Below, piece after piece: positions 17,470 to 25,680 of a stretch of DNA of 64,000 bases (position 1 is the stretch's first letter; each line of letters begins with the position of its first letter). Source of the DNA: an uncultured Alphaproteobacteria bacterium (GTDB taxonomy: Bacteria; Pseudomonadota; Alphaproteobacteria; Caulobacterales; Caulobacteraceae); assembly GCA_937920085.1 (NCBI GenBank), contig CALETE010000076.1:30970-94969 (forward strand), read 5' to 3'. The position numbers were made by a program, and so were the translations under genes. The notes under the pieces are model-generated. The model was not told the DNA's origin and did not search any database. It saw nothing but the letters and a program-made list of their open reading frames with translations.

Positions 17470-17851
17470 TCGGATCCTTTGCGGGCCAACAACAGACGTT
17501 TCGGCGAGATATCCGAGGTTACGGAGCGCTGTTCGCTGCCGTGTCTGAGAGCCAGCCTAAATCTCACTATGCGCGAAATAAGAAAAAATTCACACTTCAA
17601 TCTTGGACAATTCATCAATTTACATGCCCAACCTAAATACAATTTTGGATTACATTTTGTCTGATCCAAAAATATTTACCTATGCGCCTAGTTTTTTTGC
17701 GGATTTGTATTTACGATAGAGACATCGATCTCTGCTGCGCAACGCTCCTTTAAGCCCACTCGCTCGCGCGGGATGTTTGAAAGCCGACCTTTTCAGATTC
17801 GATCTCCGCCGGGCTCTTCCGGCGGATTCGCACCCACTACGGAGGCTGAAA
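17470..17851. promoter_or_regulatory. Gene-free leader region upstream of the cold-shock gene
   Basis: 382 bases with no credible gene on either strand. The part from about 17565 to 17715 is markedly AT-rich compared with its neighbours, with runs such as AAAAATATTT and GTTTTTTTGC. It should hold the promoter of the minus-strand small-gene pair and the promoter and a long 5' leader of the cold-shock gene. Long leaders are known for cspA-type mRNAs in other bacteria; here that is inference from spacing. Confidence 0.45.
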
Positions 17852-18061
17852 ATGGCTACCGGTACTGTCAAATGGTTCAACACCACCAAGGGCTTCGGCT
17901 TCATTCAACCCACTGACGGCGGCAAGGACGTGTTCGTACACATCTCGGCCGTTGAACGTTCGGACCTGAATGGCCTTCATGAAGGTCAAACCGTTTCCTA
18001 CGAGCTTGAGCGCGACCAGCGTTCGGGCAAGGAAAGCGCTGTCCAACTGAAGAACGCCTAA
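17852..18061 (+). CDS. Cold-shock domain protein
   Basis: 69 residues from ATG 17852, six bases after GGAGG; the open frame to 17777 is not family-like. The nucleic-acid-binding motifs KGFGFIQP (RNP1) and VFVHIS (RNP2) are intact, along with the start MATGTVKWFN. It binds single-stranded RNA or DNA and acts as an RNA chaperone. Monocistronic, between a long AT-rich leader and a strong terminator. CspA-type name withheld because bacteria of this group carry several paralogues. Confidence 0.96.
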   Translation: MATGTVKWFNTTKGFGFIQPTDGGKDVFVHISAVERSDLNGLHEGQTVSYELERDQRSGKESAVQLKNA

Positions 18062-18098
18062 GAATTTTCGCTGCAGCCTAGGTTGCGGACGTAAATCG

Positions 18099-18132
18099 GG
18101 GGTCGCCACCTAATGGGTGTCGGCCCCTTTTT
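18099..18132 (+). terminator. Intrinsic terminator of the cold-shock gene
   Basis: GGGGTCGCCACC pairs with GGGTGTCGGCCCC (one mismatch, G-U pairs allowed), closing at 18127 and followed by TTTTT at 18128-18132. Confidence 0.8.
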
Positions 18133-18199
18133 ATGCGCCATTGGCAGGCCCTTACAGACCGCCTATTGCACGGTTCGATAACCGCCAGGACCGAATGCT

Positions 18200-18358
18200 A
18201 TGGAATCGCCCGAAATCGAACCCACCACCCCTGAGGAGTCCAAGCGCATTGCGCGGAACCAATTGGTTGGTCGTATTATGATCCTGGTCTTTGGGGCCTT
18301 GGTGATTATCCAGGTGGCACCCATGCTGATTAGGGTGTTCCGTCACCTCCCCCTCTAA
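18200..18358 (+). CDS. Small single-pass membrane protein (52 residues)
   Basis: A short frame from ATG 18200 to TAA 18356-18358. The N-terminus is polar and acidic (MESPEIEPTTPEES), followed by KRIARN and a hydrophobic segment from about residue 25 to 45 (IMILVFGALVIIQVAPMLI), ending with basic FRHLPL. The positive-charge pattern predicts one transmembrane helix. An AGGA box lies nine bases before the ATG. No family recognised. It sits between the cold-shock terminator and the CMD-family gene and may be co-transcribed with the latter, which starts 69 bases on. Confidence 0.6.
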   Translation: MESPEIEPTTPEESKRIARNQLVGRIMILVFGALVIIQVAPMLIRVFRHLPL

Positions 18359-18427
18359 GGCGATATTGAGGGTTTGAATTTCCTCGCCTTGTCCATGTAG
18401 GCTGCAGGGAATTAGAGAGGAAACTTC

Positions 18428-18997
18428 ATGCGATTAACGACACCGCGCATTGCTGCGCTGGCAGATAGCAACCTCAATCCAGATCAGACCGAAATCCTGG
18501 CACCCATGGCCGCCACCGGCCGCGTGCTCAATATCTTTCGAACCCTGGCTAACGCGCCGAAGGCAGCCAAGGGGTTCCTTGCTTGGGGAAATTACGTTCT
18601 CTCTCGGCGAAACGACCTGCCTGCTCGTGATCGCGAAATCGTCATTCTGAGGACCGGCTATCTTTGCAAGTCCGGCTATGAATGGACGCAACACGTGGAA
18701 ATTGGCAAACGGGACGGGCTCACCGACGAGGAGGTTGAGCGCATAAAGGTCGGGCCAGAGGACAAGGATTGGAGCGCATCAGACAAGGCCCTCCTCCAGG
18801 CAGCCGATGAACTCCATCACGACCAGTTCATCACCACACCGACCTGGACCGCGCTCAAGGCTCACTTCACCGACAAACAGTGCATGGACGTGGTCTTTAC
18901 GGCTGGCCAATACACCCAGGTGTCGATGATTTTGAATAGCTTCGGGGTCCAGCTCGACGAGGGACAGGTGCTTGACCCGGATCTAAAGGGTTTCTGA
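18428..18997 (+). CDS. Carboxymuconolactone decarboxylase (CMD) family protein
   Basis: 189 residues. The helical CMD/AhpD-like core is recognisable from LPARDREIVILRTGYLCKSGYEWTQHVEIG (about 60-92). The redox CxxC of AhpD is not present; instead a single Cys and the YEWTQH motif are seen, the pattern of the subgroup with undefined activity. The second half (FTDKQCMDVVFTAGQYTQVSMILNSFGV) matches the family helix pair. AGAGGA six bases ahead of ATG 18428 supports the start. Not assignable to the protocatechuate pathway, as no neighbouring genes point there. Confidence 0.88.
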   Translation: MRLTTPRIAALADSNLNPDQTEILAPMAATGRVLNIFRTLANAPKAAKGFLAWGNYVLSRRNDLPARDREIVILRTGYLCKSGYEWTQHVEIGKRDGLTDEEVERIKVGPEDKDWSASDKALLQAADELHHDQFITTPTWTALKAHFTDKQCMDVVFTAGQYTQVSMILNSFGVQLDEGQVLDPDLKGF

Positions 18998-19007
18998 CGA
19001 GACCTTC

Positions 19008-19048
19008 GGGGGCCGGACGGGACAGAACTAAATCCTGTCCCTGCCCCC
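19008..19048. terminator. Bidirectional hairpin terminator
   Basis: Inner stem GGGACAG (19019-19025) with CTGTCCC (19035-19041), outer stem GGGGG (19008-19012) with CCCCC (19044-19048). It lies in the 56-base gap between two convergent genes. No T-run. Confidence 0.65.
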
Positions 19049-19053
19049 AAACG

Positions 19054-19869
19054 CTATTTCGGCGGCAAACGCTTTTGCGCAAGCGCTGCACAGGTCGCCG
19101 TACCGATTGGGCCTTCCCGGTCATAGAGCCAGGTTTCGCCAATGGCGACACCATCGGTGGCGTGATGGTTTACGGATTCAAAGCCCACCCATTCGCCCAC
19201 CATGGCCCGGTGCAGGTAAACGGTGACGTCGGTATTGATATAGGCCAACCCTTTATCACGTGATGCGTTTGCAAACGGGCTACAGAAGTCGGCCGCCACC
19301 GCAACCCGCTGGAAGGGCGTCAAGGGAACTCCCGCCACCAATTCGCGGACTTCACTCATCCAGATCCTGCGGGGTCCAGGGTCTCCAAAACCACCTGCGA
19401 TGGGCCGGGTTGCCCACATCCCGCCCATAGGTGACCGGGTATTTGGCAGGGGTTCAATCGTTTCTGGTAGGGGAACGTCCCAGTTCGGAGGGCTCCAAGT
19501 GGAGCCTTCAGGGTTCTCCGTTCGACGCAAGAATTGGCAAGTCGCCTTAGCCATGCTGACGCCACCTGAAATGAACTCGGCTTCCGTCATCCGAATCCGT
19601 CCGCCTTCGCGGATCAGGGTCGTGCGGATCTCCACCGGTTCAAAGCCCGGTAGCTTGTACATGTCGACGGTCAGTCTGGCTGGGGTGAAGTCATCACTCC
19701 CGAATTGGGCTTCCAAGCCATGGCCCAATAGGCCGATGACCACGCGGCCATGCAAAGATCGATTACCCCAAGGGCCACGACCTGACTCCTGGGGAATGAA
19801 ATGATCCCCCTCGCGAACATAAAAAGGCTGATTTTCCATGGCGGGATACATGCCAGAATTTTTGCCCAT
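19054..19869 (-). CDS. Acyl-CoA thioesterase-like protein (double hotdog)
   Basis: 271 residues. The N-terminal half has the hotdog signature with GRGPWGNRSLHGRVVIGLLGHGLE and LTVDMYKLPGFEPVEIRTTLIREG; the second half carries WVGFESVNHHATDGVAIGETWLYDREGPIGT, the typical terminal strands of TesB/4HBT-type thioesterases. Members hydrolyse acyl-CoA esters in the cytoplasm; the acyl group is unknown. Start is uncertain: ATGs at 19869, 19851 and 19839 are in frame and none has a good ribosome-binding site. Divergent from the SRPBCC gene, about 70 bases away. Confidence 0.8.
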   Translation of the reverse strand: MGKNSGMYPAMENQPFYVREGDHFIPQESGRGPWGNRSLHGRVVIGLLGHGLEAQFGSDDFTPARLTVDMYKLPGFEPVEIRTTLIREGGRIRMTEAEFISGGVSMAKATCQFLRRTENPEGSTWSPPNWDVPLPETIEPLPNTRSPMGGMWATRPIAGGFGDPGPRRIWMSEVRELVAGVPLTPFQRVAVAADFCSPFANASRDKGLAYINTDVTVYLHRAMVGEWVGFESVNHHATDGVAIGETWLYDREGPIGTATCAALAQKRLPPK

Positions 19870-19940
19870 GTCGAGCGAGGCTTGACCTTGATCAAGGCAT
19901 TATTGGACGGCGGAGGCCTACTCACAGCAGATTTCTAGAG

Positions 19941-20465
19941 ATGCTGGAGGCTGCTTTGATCGACCTAAGGCTGGGTGAAATTTCGATTGTCGCCGGGGAG
20001 GCTGAAGCGATTTTTGGGCGTACCTTCCCCCACCCTCCGCAGACGGTCTGGGCGATGTTGACCAGGCCAAACCTGTTGGCTCAGTGGCTGGCACCTGGGG
20101 AGATTGAGCTTTTCCTCGGTGGCCATGTGCACTTGGATTTCGGCGACAGTGGCATTGTCATCTACAGCCAGGTTTCAGCCTATTCCCCTGGACGCCTTCT
20201 GGAATACTCGTGGAGTGGGTCGGGGGCCACCTTAAGACCCTTGAGGTGGGAGATTGCCACCGCAGAGGGCGGCTCCCATCTTTCGCTCACCCTTGTCATG
20301 CCAGCTAACGAAGATATCGCGCGGTCCTGCGCTGGCTGGGAAGCCCACCTGGAAATGTTGGCAGCAGCCCTCGAGGGGGTTCCAATGCGGTTCCCCTTCG
20401 ATCACTTCAAAGCAGCCCGGGAGGGGTACAAGTCCAAGCTGGCGGAAATGGAAGCTCAGGCCTGA
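19941..20465 (+). CDS. SRPBCC domain (AHSA1-like) protein
   Basis: 174 residues of one START-like/AHSA1 domain: FGRTFPHPPQTVWAMLTRPNLLAQWLAPG (about 25-53) is the characteristic helix-grip beginning, and GWEAHLEMLAAALEG the C-terminal long helix with the conserved Trp. The fold binds hydrophobic ligands; function here is unknown. It ends exactly one base before the stop of the convergent amidohydrolase, so the two genes share no 3' spacer. Confidence 0.85.
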   Translation: MLEAALIDLRLGEISIVAGEAEAIFGRTFPHPPQTVWAMLTRPNLLAQWLAPGEIELFLGGHVHLDFGDSGIVIYSQVSAYSPGRLLEYSWSGSGATLRPLRWEIATAEGGSHLSLTLVMPANEDIARSCAGWEAHLEMLAAALEGVPMRFPFDHFKAAREGYKSKLAEMEAQA

Positions 20466-21758
20466 TCAAGGCTGCCCTGTCGGCGCATCATTCTGCCGAT
20501 AGACAACACCACCCTTCATCACAAAGGGCGCATGCCTCAGAAGGCTGATGTCTTTTAAGGGGTCTCCGTTGACCGCAACGAGGTCTGCAAAATGCCCTGC
20601 CGAGATCGTACCGATCTTGTCCGATGCACCGATTAGGTCTGCACCATTCCGGGTCGCAGCCAAAATGGCATCCATCGGTGCCATGCCGCTGGCAGTCAAA
20701 AGCGAAAATTCCAATGTATGGTCGCCTTGCCCAAGGTCTGTGCCATAGGCAATTTTGACACCCGATTTTAGCGCCCGTGGCATGTTCTGTTTTGGCAACA
20801 AGTCGTTGGCCAATTCCTTTTGTGCGGTTCCAGGCGTCAAGAGCTCGGGATGCTCACTGGCCGCACGGTAGAAGACATCGAACACGGTCAGGGTCGGCAC
20901 CAGATAGGTGCCCTTTGCTTTCATGAGAGCCAGGGCTTCATCTGTGGCAAAGGACCCGTGCTCGACGGAATCCACCCCCGCCCTCACCGCAGCTTCGATG
21001 GCCGCAGCGGGATAGATATGCGCAGCCACCTTCATGCCTAGGCTATGAGCAGTCTCCACCGCCGTCTGCATTTCAGCATCAGTCATCAGCTGTTGCCGCG
21101 GGTCATCACCTGTCGACGCAATGCCACCAGACGGCATGATCTTGATAAGGTCCGCGCCACGGCGCTTGTGCTCCCGAACTCGAATGCGGGCCTGTTCTGG
21201 CGTGTCGACTATGCCTTGCTCCCACCCTGGATGATAAAGGTCTGAATCAAGGCCGCTCCGGGGATCGCCATGGCCAGCCGTTGGGCCGAGGGCTTCCAGC
21301 GCCACCCAAAGCCTTGGGCCTGCAATCTTTCCAGCGTTGATGGCATTGCGCACCGCCACGCTATCATCAGATCCACCAACATCCCGGGCACTCGTAAAGC
21401 CCTGCTGCAGCATGGCGCGCGCATAGACAGCATCGTCAAAGGCGCGATCCAGGGCTGAGTGGGTCACCCAATCCTCTGTCGCATTGGTCGTACTGGGCAG
21501 CTTTGCGCCAATATGCACGTGCACATCGATAAAGCCTGGCAGCACCGTCGCCTTGGAAAGGTCGACGACCCGATAGCCGGCGGGGTTGGAAAACCCATCC
21601 TTCACCTGGGAAATCTTGTCGCCCTCAATGAAGACAGAAACCGATTTCCGAGGCGCGGCCCCAGATCCGTCGATCAACGTACCGGCGTGGATGACGACAT
21701 TCTCGGCGTGGGCTGCGCTGGCCAGCAGGATCGCAGCGAGGGAAAGAGCTTTCAGCAT
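20466..21758 (-). CDS. Secreted amidohydrolase family protein
   Basis: 430 residues from ATG 21758, with AAGG eight bases ahead (a GTG at 21764 is also in frame). A signal peptide spans about 1-18 (LKALSLAAILLASAAHA). The metal-binding motifs of the amidohydrolase superfamily are present: VLPGFIDVHVHIG, KVAAHIYPAAA, SVEHGSF and AYGTDLGQGDHT. The closest architecture is the periplasmic imidazolonepropionase-like/prolidase-like group acting on amide or peptide-like substrates. It starts 11 bases after the purC stop, so it shares a transcript with purine synthesis, an odd pairing. Confidence 0.9.
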   Translation of the reverse strand: MLKALSLAAILLASAAHAENVVIHAGTLIDGSGAAPRKSVSVFIEGDKISQVKDGFSNPAGYRVVDLSKATVLPGFIDVHVHIGAKLPSTTNATEDWVTHSALDRAFDDAVYARAMLQQGFTSARDVGGSDDSVAVRNAINAGKIAGPRLWVALEALGPTAGHGDPRSGLDSDLYHPGWEQGIVDTPEQARIRVREHKRRGADLIKIMPSGGIASTGDDPRQQLMTDAEMQTAVETAHSLGMKVAAHIYPAAAIEAAVRAGVDSVEHGSFATDEALALMKAKGTYLVPTLTVFDVFYRAASEHPELLTPGTAQKELANDLLPKQNMPRALKSGVKIAYGTDLGQGDHTLEFSLLTASGMAPMDAILAATRNGADLIGASDKIGTISAGHFADLVAVNGDPLKDISLLRHAPFVMKGGVVYRQNDAPTGQP

Positions 21759-21769
21759 GGGCACACCTT

Positions 21770-22729
21770 TCAGAAAAAAGAGGAGAGGTTCCGCCGCAGG
21801 CGGTCTTGAATGGCCTCGTCGATCGGCGGGGGTTCGAAAACCCTTCCGGTCAGCGTCTCAAACGCCGAAACATAGACCTTTGACGTCTCCGCGATCAGAT
21901 CGGCGGGAATTTCTGGAATGGGGTCCTTGTAGGGATCGCACCGCTCAGCCACCCAGCTACGGACAAAGTCCTTGTCAAAGCTCGGCGGACGCAAACCGCT
22001 GGCCAGGGCCTCTGCATACGAGTCGGCAAACCAATAACGGCTCGAATCCGGGGTATGAATCTCGTCGGCGAGAATGACCCGCCCGTCCCCATCCAGTCCA
22101 AACTCGTACTTGGTATCGACGAGGATCATACCCCGCTCTGCGGCAAGGTCACGACCCCGGGCGAAAAGCGCCAAGGCATAGGCTGACATGGTTTCCCACT
22201 GCGCCGCCGTCACCAGCCCCTGGTCGAGAATCTGCTTTGCCGAGAGCGGCGCATCATGACCGCCGTCAAATTCCTTCGAGGTGGGGGTCAGGATAGGCTG
22301 TGGCAGCTTGGCGTTATCGCGCAGACCATCTGGCAAGGTCAGGCCGTACATGTCCCGCTGACCCTGCTTGTAAAGTGTCAGGACCGATGTTCCCGTGGTC
22401 CCGGCCAAATATTCCCGGACCACCATCTCCACCGGCAAGATATCGAGTCGTCGCCCCACCACCACATTCGGATCGGGATAGCTCAGCACGTGATTGGGGC
22501 AGATATCAGCGGTCTGTTCAAACCAGTACCGAGCCGTCTGGGTCAACACCTGTCCTTTGAAGGGAATAGCCGCCAAGATCCGGTCGAAGGCGGAGAGGCG
22601 GTCAGAGGCGACAATAATGCGTCGGCCGTCAGGTAGGTCGTAATTATCCCGAACCTTGCCGCGATAATGGTTGGGTAGTTCCGGCAGATCAATTTCGGCG
22701 AGAACCTGACCCGCCTGGGAAACCGTCAT
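21770..22729 (-). CDS. purC: Phosphoribosylaminoimidazole-succinocarboxamide synthase
   Basis: 319 residues from ATG 22729 (GAGGG six bases ahead; a GTG at 22732 is the alternative). SAICAR synthetase signatures are present: YRGKVRDNYDL, VASDRLSAFD, VVREYLAGT, ILVDTKYEFG and ADEIHTPDSSRYW. At about 320 residues it is the longer type found in many proteobacteria and yeast rather than the 240-residue form. It joins CAIR and aspartate in de novo purine synthesis. Divergent from the peroxiredoxin gene. Confidence 0.97.
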   Translation of the reverse strand: MTVSQAGQVLAEIDLPELPNHYRGKVRDNYDLPDGRRIIVASDRLSAFDRILAAIPFKGQVLTQTARYWFEQTADICPNHVLSYPDPNVVVGRRLDILPVEMVVREYLAGTTGTSVLTLYKQGQRDMYGLTLPDGLRDNAKLPQPILTPTSKEFDGGHDAPLSAKQILDQGLVTAAQWETMSAYALALFARGRDLAAERGMILVDTKYEFGLDGDGRVILADEIHTPDSSRYWFADSYAEALASGLRPPSFDKDFVRSWVAERCDPYKDPIPEIPADLIAETSKVYVSAFETLTGRVFEPPPIDEAIQDRLRRNLSSFF

Positions 22730-22821
22730 CACAAACCCTCAAAAACTGTCGTTTGGCAGGCTTTGCCGCGAAGACAAACCGTCGTCTAGTTCGTATGATG
22801 TCGGCAAGAGGAGATCCCCCC

Positions 22822-23391
22822 ATGAACCGCACTGCTCTTTTCACCACCCTAGCCATTTCGGCGACCGTCGCCACGTCAGCTTTGGCTGGCCTGGCCCCGG
22901 GTGCCAAGGCCCCTGACTTCACCGCTCCGGCCTATCTGGCTGGCAAGCCCTTCACCTTCAATATGGCCGAAGCCCGCAAGAAGGGGCCCGTGGTTCTCTA
23001 CTTCTTCCCATCGGCCCACACCAAGGGGTGCAACCTTGAGGCTCACCTGTTTTCTGAAGCCTCAGAGGACTTCAAGGCCCAGGGTGCGACCCTGATTGGC
23101 GTAACTGCCGGCAAGGTCAATGAACTGGCGGCCTTCTCTGCCGAAACCGAACACTGTGGCGGCAAATTCCCCGTGGCAGCCGATACGGGCGCATCAATCG
23201 CTAAGTCGTATGACTCGTCGCTAAAGATGGCCGGCATGTCGCTTCCCATGGCTTTGTCGGCGCGAACCTCCTACGTGATCGCTCCCGATGGCACGGTTAT
23301 TTCGACCTATGACAACCTGGCCGCCGACGACCACGTGAACCAGACCATGTCGAGCCTGAAGGCTTGGCGGGCAAAGCATCCGAAGAAGTAG
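22822..23391 (+). CDS. Exported peroxiredoxin (AhpC/TSA, BCP-like)
   Basis: 189 residues from ATG 22822; GAGGAG lies eight bases ahead, and the longer frame to 22753 is not coding-like. A signal peptide ends near ATSALA (about residue 20), so the protein should act outside the cytoplasm. The thioredoxin-fold peroxidase motif is visible as FFPSAHTKGCN, with the peroxidatic Cys in T-K-G-C, and a second Cys in EHCGGKFPVA. It reduces peroxides with thiol electrons. Divergent from purC and followed by a strong hairpin. Confidence 0.9.
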   Translation: MNRTALFTTLAISATVATSALAGLAPGAKAPDFTAPAYLAGKPFTFNMAEARKKGPVVLYFFPSAHTKGCNLEAHLFSEASEDFKAQGATLIGVTAGKVNELAAFSAETEHCGGKFPVAADTGASIAKSYDSSLKMAGMSLPMALSARTSYVIAPDGTVISTYDNLAADDHVNQTMSSLKAWRAKHPKK

Positions 23392-23405
23392 TACCCAGTC
23401 TTGGT

Positions 23406-23425
23406 GGAGGGGGATGTCCCCCTCC
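23406..23425. terminator. Bidirectional hairpin terminator
   Basis: GGAGGGGG (23406-23413) and CCCCCTCC (23418-23425) form a perfect eight-pair stem with a four-base loop between convergent peroxiredoxin and DUF2059 genes. No T-run. Confidence 0.65.
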
Positions 23426-23437
23426 CCATCTCGATCT

Positions 23438-23950
23438 CTACTTCTTGGCCTCCAAGGCCTTACAATCAACTCGCGCGCAAACCTTGTTCTTAAGGCTGGC
23501 CTGAAACTGAGGCATGATTTCCTGCATCAGGGGACCCATCTTGGCCACAATGAGGGGCTGCTTGTCGACCAAGGCGCGCCCGGATTTGCTTTGATAGAAG
23601 GCCACGAGGTCGGAGAGTTCTTCCTCGGAGTAGATCTCGGCCATGATGGGTTCCATCTTTTTGACAATTGTAATCATAAAGTCTGAGGCCGCCTCATTAA
23701 CCGCATCGAGAACCTTCTGCTGGAGAACAGGATCGGCTCCGGCCTCCTTCGGCATGCTCGCCAAGATTGATGGCCCCAGCGCCCGCATAGTCTCGCCGTA
23801 GGTTTTTTCGATATGAATGAGCTCAATATAGCGATGGGCCAGCTCTAGCTGGCGAGGGGTTGGCGGCTTAGTGGATTCAGCAGCAAGGCTAGCCGTACCT
23901 ACCAAAGTGAATGCAACCGCAGAAACCAGAAAAAGTCCCGAGAGCTTCAT
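23438..23950 (-). CDS. DUF2059 domain protein, exported
   Basis: 170 residues from ATG 23950. Signal peptide about residues 1-24 (LSGLFLVSAVAFTLVGTASLAA), then an all-helical DUF2059 domain: LAHRYIELIHIEKTY near the start and the hallmark YSEEELSDLVAFYQSKSGRALVDKQP, followed by a C-terminal helix with two cysteines (CARVDC) that could form a disulfide. The family is periplasmic and of unknown function. Start could also be the ATG at 23962; the shorter version gives the cleaner signal peptide. Confidence 0.8.
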   Translation of the reverse strand: MKLSGLFLVSAVAFTLVGTASLAAESTKPPTPRQLELAHRYIELIHIEKTYGETMRALGPSILASMPKEAGADPVLQQKVLDAVNEAASDFMITIVKKMEPIMAEIYSEEELSDLVAFYQSKSGRALVDKQPLIVAKMGPLMQEIMPQFQASLKNKVCARVDCKALEAKK

Positions 23951-24078
23951 TAAGTCCACCATTGATTGAGCCGCGGAGCCACGCTACCCCTAAAACCCGC
24001 CTGCGACAATCCCCAACCCCTTGCCATTCCCACACTTTTCACCTATCAGCCGCGCTCTTCTACGGAAGGCGGTCTTGC

Positions 24079-24122
24079 GCACGGAACATTAAAGGGTCGG
24101 GAAACTCCCGATCGCCTCGTGC
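24079..24122 (+). promoter_or_regulatory. Structured leader candidate upstream of rpsF
   Basis: Outer stem GCACG (24079-24083) with CGTGC (24118-24122) encloses a perfect inner hairpin TCGGGA (24097-24102) with TCCCGA (24106-24111). It ends 67 bases before the rpsF start. Leaders that bind S6:S18 are known for rpsF operons in several phyla; assignment here is inference from place and fold only. Confidence 0.3.
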
Positions 24123-24189
24123 AGGATCCATCGCAATCTTCGGTCACCCGCCGTCGCCTGCGCCGCCTCCCACAAGGGAAAAGGACACT

Positions 24190-24555
24190 ATGGCGCTCTA
24201 CGAGCACGTTGTTATCTCGCGGCAGGATATCTCGCCGCAGCAAGCTGAAGCCCTCAATGACACGATTAAGGCTCTCATCGAAGAGCTCGGCGGCTCCGTC
24301 GCCAAGATCGAATACTGGGGCCTTCGTAACCTCACCTATCGCATCAAGAAGAACCGCAAGGGTCACTATTCCCTGCTGGCCCTGGACGCTCCGGCGCCGG
24401 CCGTCAAGGAACTGGAGCGCCAGCTGTCGATCAATGAAGACGTGCTGCGCTACATGACCATCCGCGTCGAGGAACTCGACCTGGAACTGTCCCCGGTGCT
24501 CGCCCGACGCGACCGTGATCGTGAGCGCGAACCGCGCCGCGAAGAAATGTACTAG
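24190..24555 (+). CDS. rpsF: 30S ribosomal protein S6
   Basis: 121 residues from ATG 24190 (AAAAGGA box just upstream), giving the family start MALYEHVVISRQDISPQQ; an open frame extends far upstream to 23911 but is not S6-like. The core NLTYRIKKNRKGHYSLL and the charged C-terminal tail (DRDREREPRREE) are typical. S6 binds S18 in the small subunit platform. First gene of rpsF-rpsR-rplI. Confidence 0.97.
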   Translation: MALYEHVVISRQDISPQQAEALNDTIKALIEELGGSVAKIEYWGLRNLTYRIKKNRKGHYSLLALDAPAPAVKELERQLSINEDVLRYMTIRVEELDLELSPVLARRDRDREREPRREEMY

Positions 24556-24566
24556 GAGGGATCACA

Positions 24567-24830
24567 ATGACCGACGAAACCTCCGCCGCTCCGGCCGCAG
24601 CCGGCGCCCGCCGCCCCTTCTTCCGTCGCCGCAAGGTTTGCCCCTTCTCGGGCAATGGCGCACCGAAGATCGACTACAAGGACGTCAAGCTTCTGCAGCG
24701 CTACATCTCAGAGCGTGGAAAGATCGTGCCGTCGCGTATCACCGCCGTTTCGGCCAAGAAGCAGCGTGAACTGGCCAAGGCCATCAAGCGTGCCCGCTTC
24801 CTGGCCCTACTGCCCTACGTCGTGAAGTAA
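24567..24830 (+). CDS. rpsR: 30S ribosomal protein S18
   Basis: 87 residues: alphaproteobacterial S18 with the central IDYKDVKLLQRYISERGKIVPSRITAVSAKKQRELAKAIKRARFLALLP block, preceded by an Ala-rich and Arg-rich N-terminus. It pairs with S6 in the ribosome. It starts 11 bases after the rpsF stop with an AGGAGGGATC ribosome-binding site, and rplI follows 14 bases later. Confidence 0.97.
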   Translation: MTDETSAAPAAAGARRPFFRRRKVCPFSGNGAPKIDYKDVKLLQRYISERGKIVPSRITAVSAKKQRELAKAIKRARFLALLPYVVK

Positions 24831-24844
24831 GGGGCCAGAGAACC

Positions 24845-25429
24845 ATGAAAGTCATTCTGCTCGAACGTGTGGAAGGCCGCGGCGTCCTTGGGGACGTTGT
24901 GACCGTGAAGGACGGCTATGCCCGTAACTTCCTACTGCCCCGCCACAAGGCCCTGCGGGCCAACGCCGCAAACCTCAAAGTGTTTGAAGCCCAACGGGCT
25001 GACATCGAGGCGCGCAACCTGAAGACCAAGGAACAGGCCGGAAAGTCAGGCGAAAAGCTTGATGGCACCAGCTACATCCTGATCCGTCAGGCTGGTGAAA
25101 GCGGCCAACTCTACGGCTCCGTTACAGGCCGCGACGTCTCCGACGCCGTGAATGCCGAAGGCGGCAAGGTTGAACGGTCAATGGTCGTGCTGGACAAGCC
25201 GATCAAGACCCTCGGCCTCCATGAAGTGAAGGTTCGCCTGCATGCGGAAGTCACCGTTACGGTGACCCTGAACATTGCACGCAGCCAGGACGAAGCCGAG
25301 CGCCAGGCGCGCGGTGAAAACGTGATTGACTCGCAATTCGAAGAAGATCGCCAGGCGGCAGAAGAAGCCGCTCAGGACATGCTCGCTGGCGGTGCCGGTA
25401 GCCATGAAGGCGACTATTCCGAAGCCTGA
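24845..25429 (+). CDS. rplI: 50S ribosomal protein L9
   Basis: 194 residues. The N-terminal rRNA-binding domain begins MKVILLERVEGRGVLGDVV with the signature GYARNFLLPRHKALRA, followed by the long connecting helix and the C-terminal domain (LYGSVTGRDVSDAV, HEVKVRLHAEV). The acidic extension after about residue 150 is usual in alphaproteobacteria and makes it longer than the 149-residue E. coli protein. Last gene of the ribosomal operon; terminator directly downstream. Confidence 0.97.
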   Translation: MKVILLERVEGRGVLGDVVTVKDGYARNFLLPRHKALRANAANLKVFEAQRADIEARNLKTKEQAGKSGEKLDGTSYILIRQAGESGQLYGSVTGRDVSDAVNAEGGKVERSMVVLDKPIKTLGLHEVKVRLHAEVTVTVTLNIARSQDEAERQARGENVIDSQFEEDRQAAEEAAQDMLAGGAGSHEGDYSEA

Positions 25430-25458
25430 TAGGCTAAGGTCATTCTAAAAATTGAGAG

Positions 25459-25487
25459 GGCGCGGGGTGCAAATCCCGCGCCTTTTT
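25459..25487 (+). terminator. Intrinsic terminator of rpsF-rpsR-rplI
   Basis: GGCGCGGG (25459-25466) pairs with CCCGCGCC (25475-25482), followed at once by TTTTT. About 30 bases after the rplI stop. Confidence 0.9.
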
Positions 25488-25680
25488 CTTTGCCGCAAAC
25501 AGGCTCGCGTGGCTCAAAGCTCAAAAGAAGCACACGTTGACCTTGTTTTGAGCAGTCTTTGGCGCGTTTTTCAGCACTGTTGCATATATGTCATTTCCGT
25601 GACGGCTCACAACCACTAGCTAGGGGGTCTTATCTGTGTGTCGGGGTGTTCGCCCAGACCAGACTGGGAAACCTAAAATA

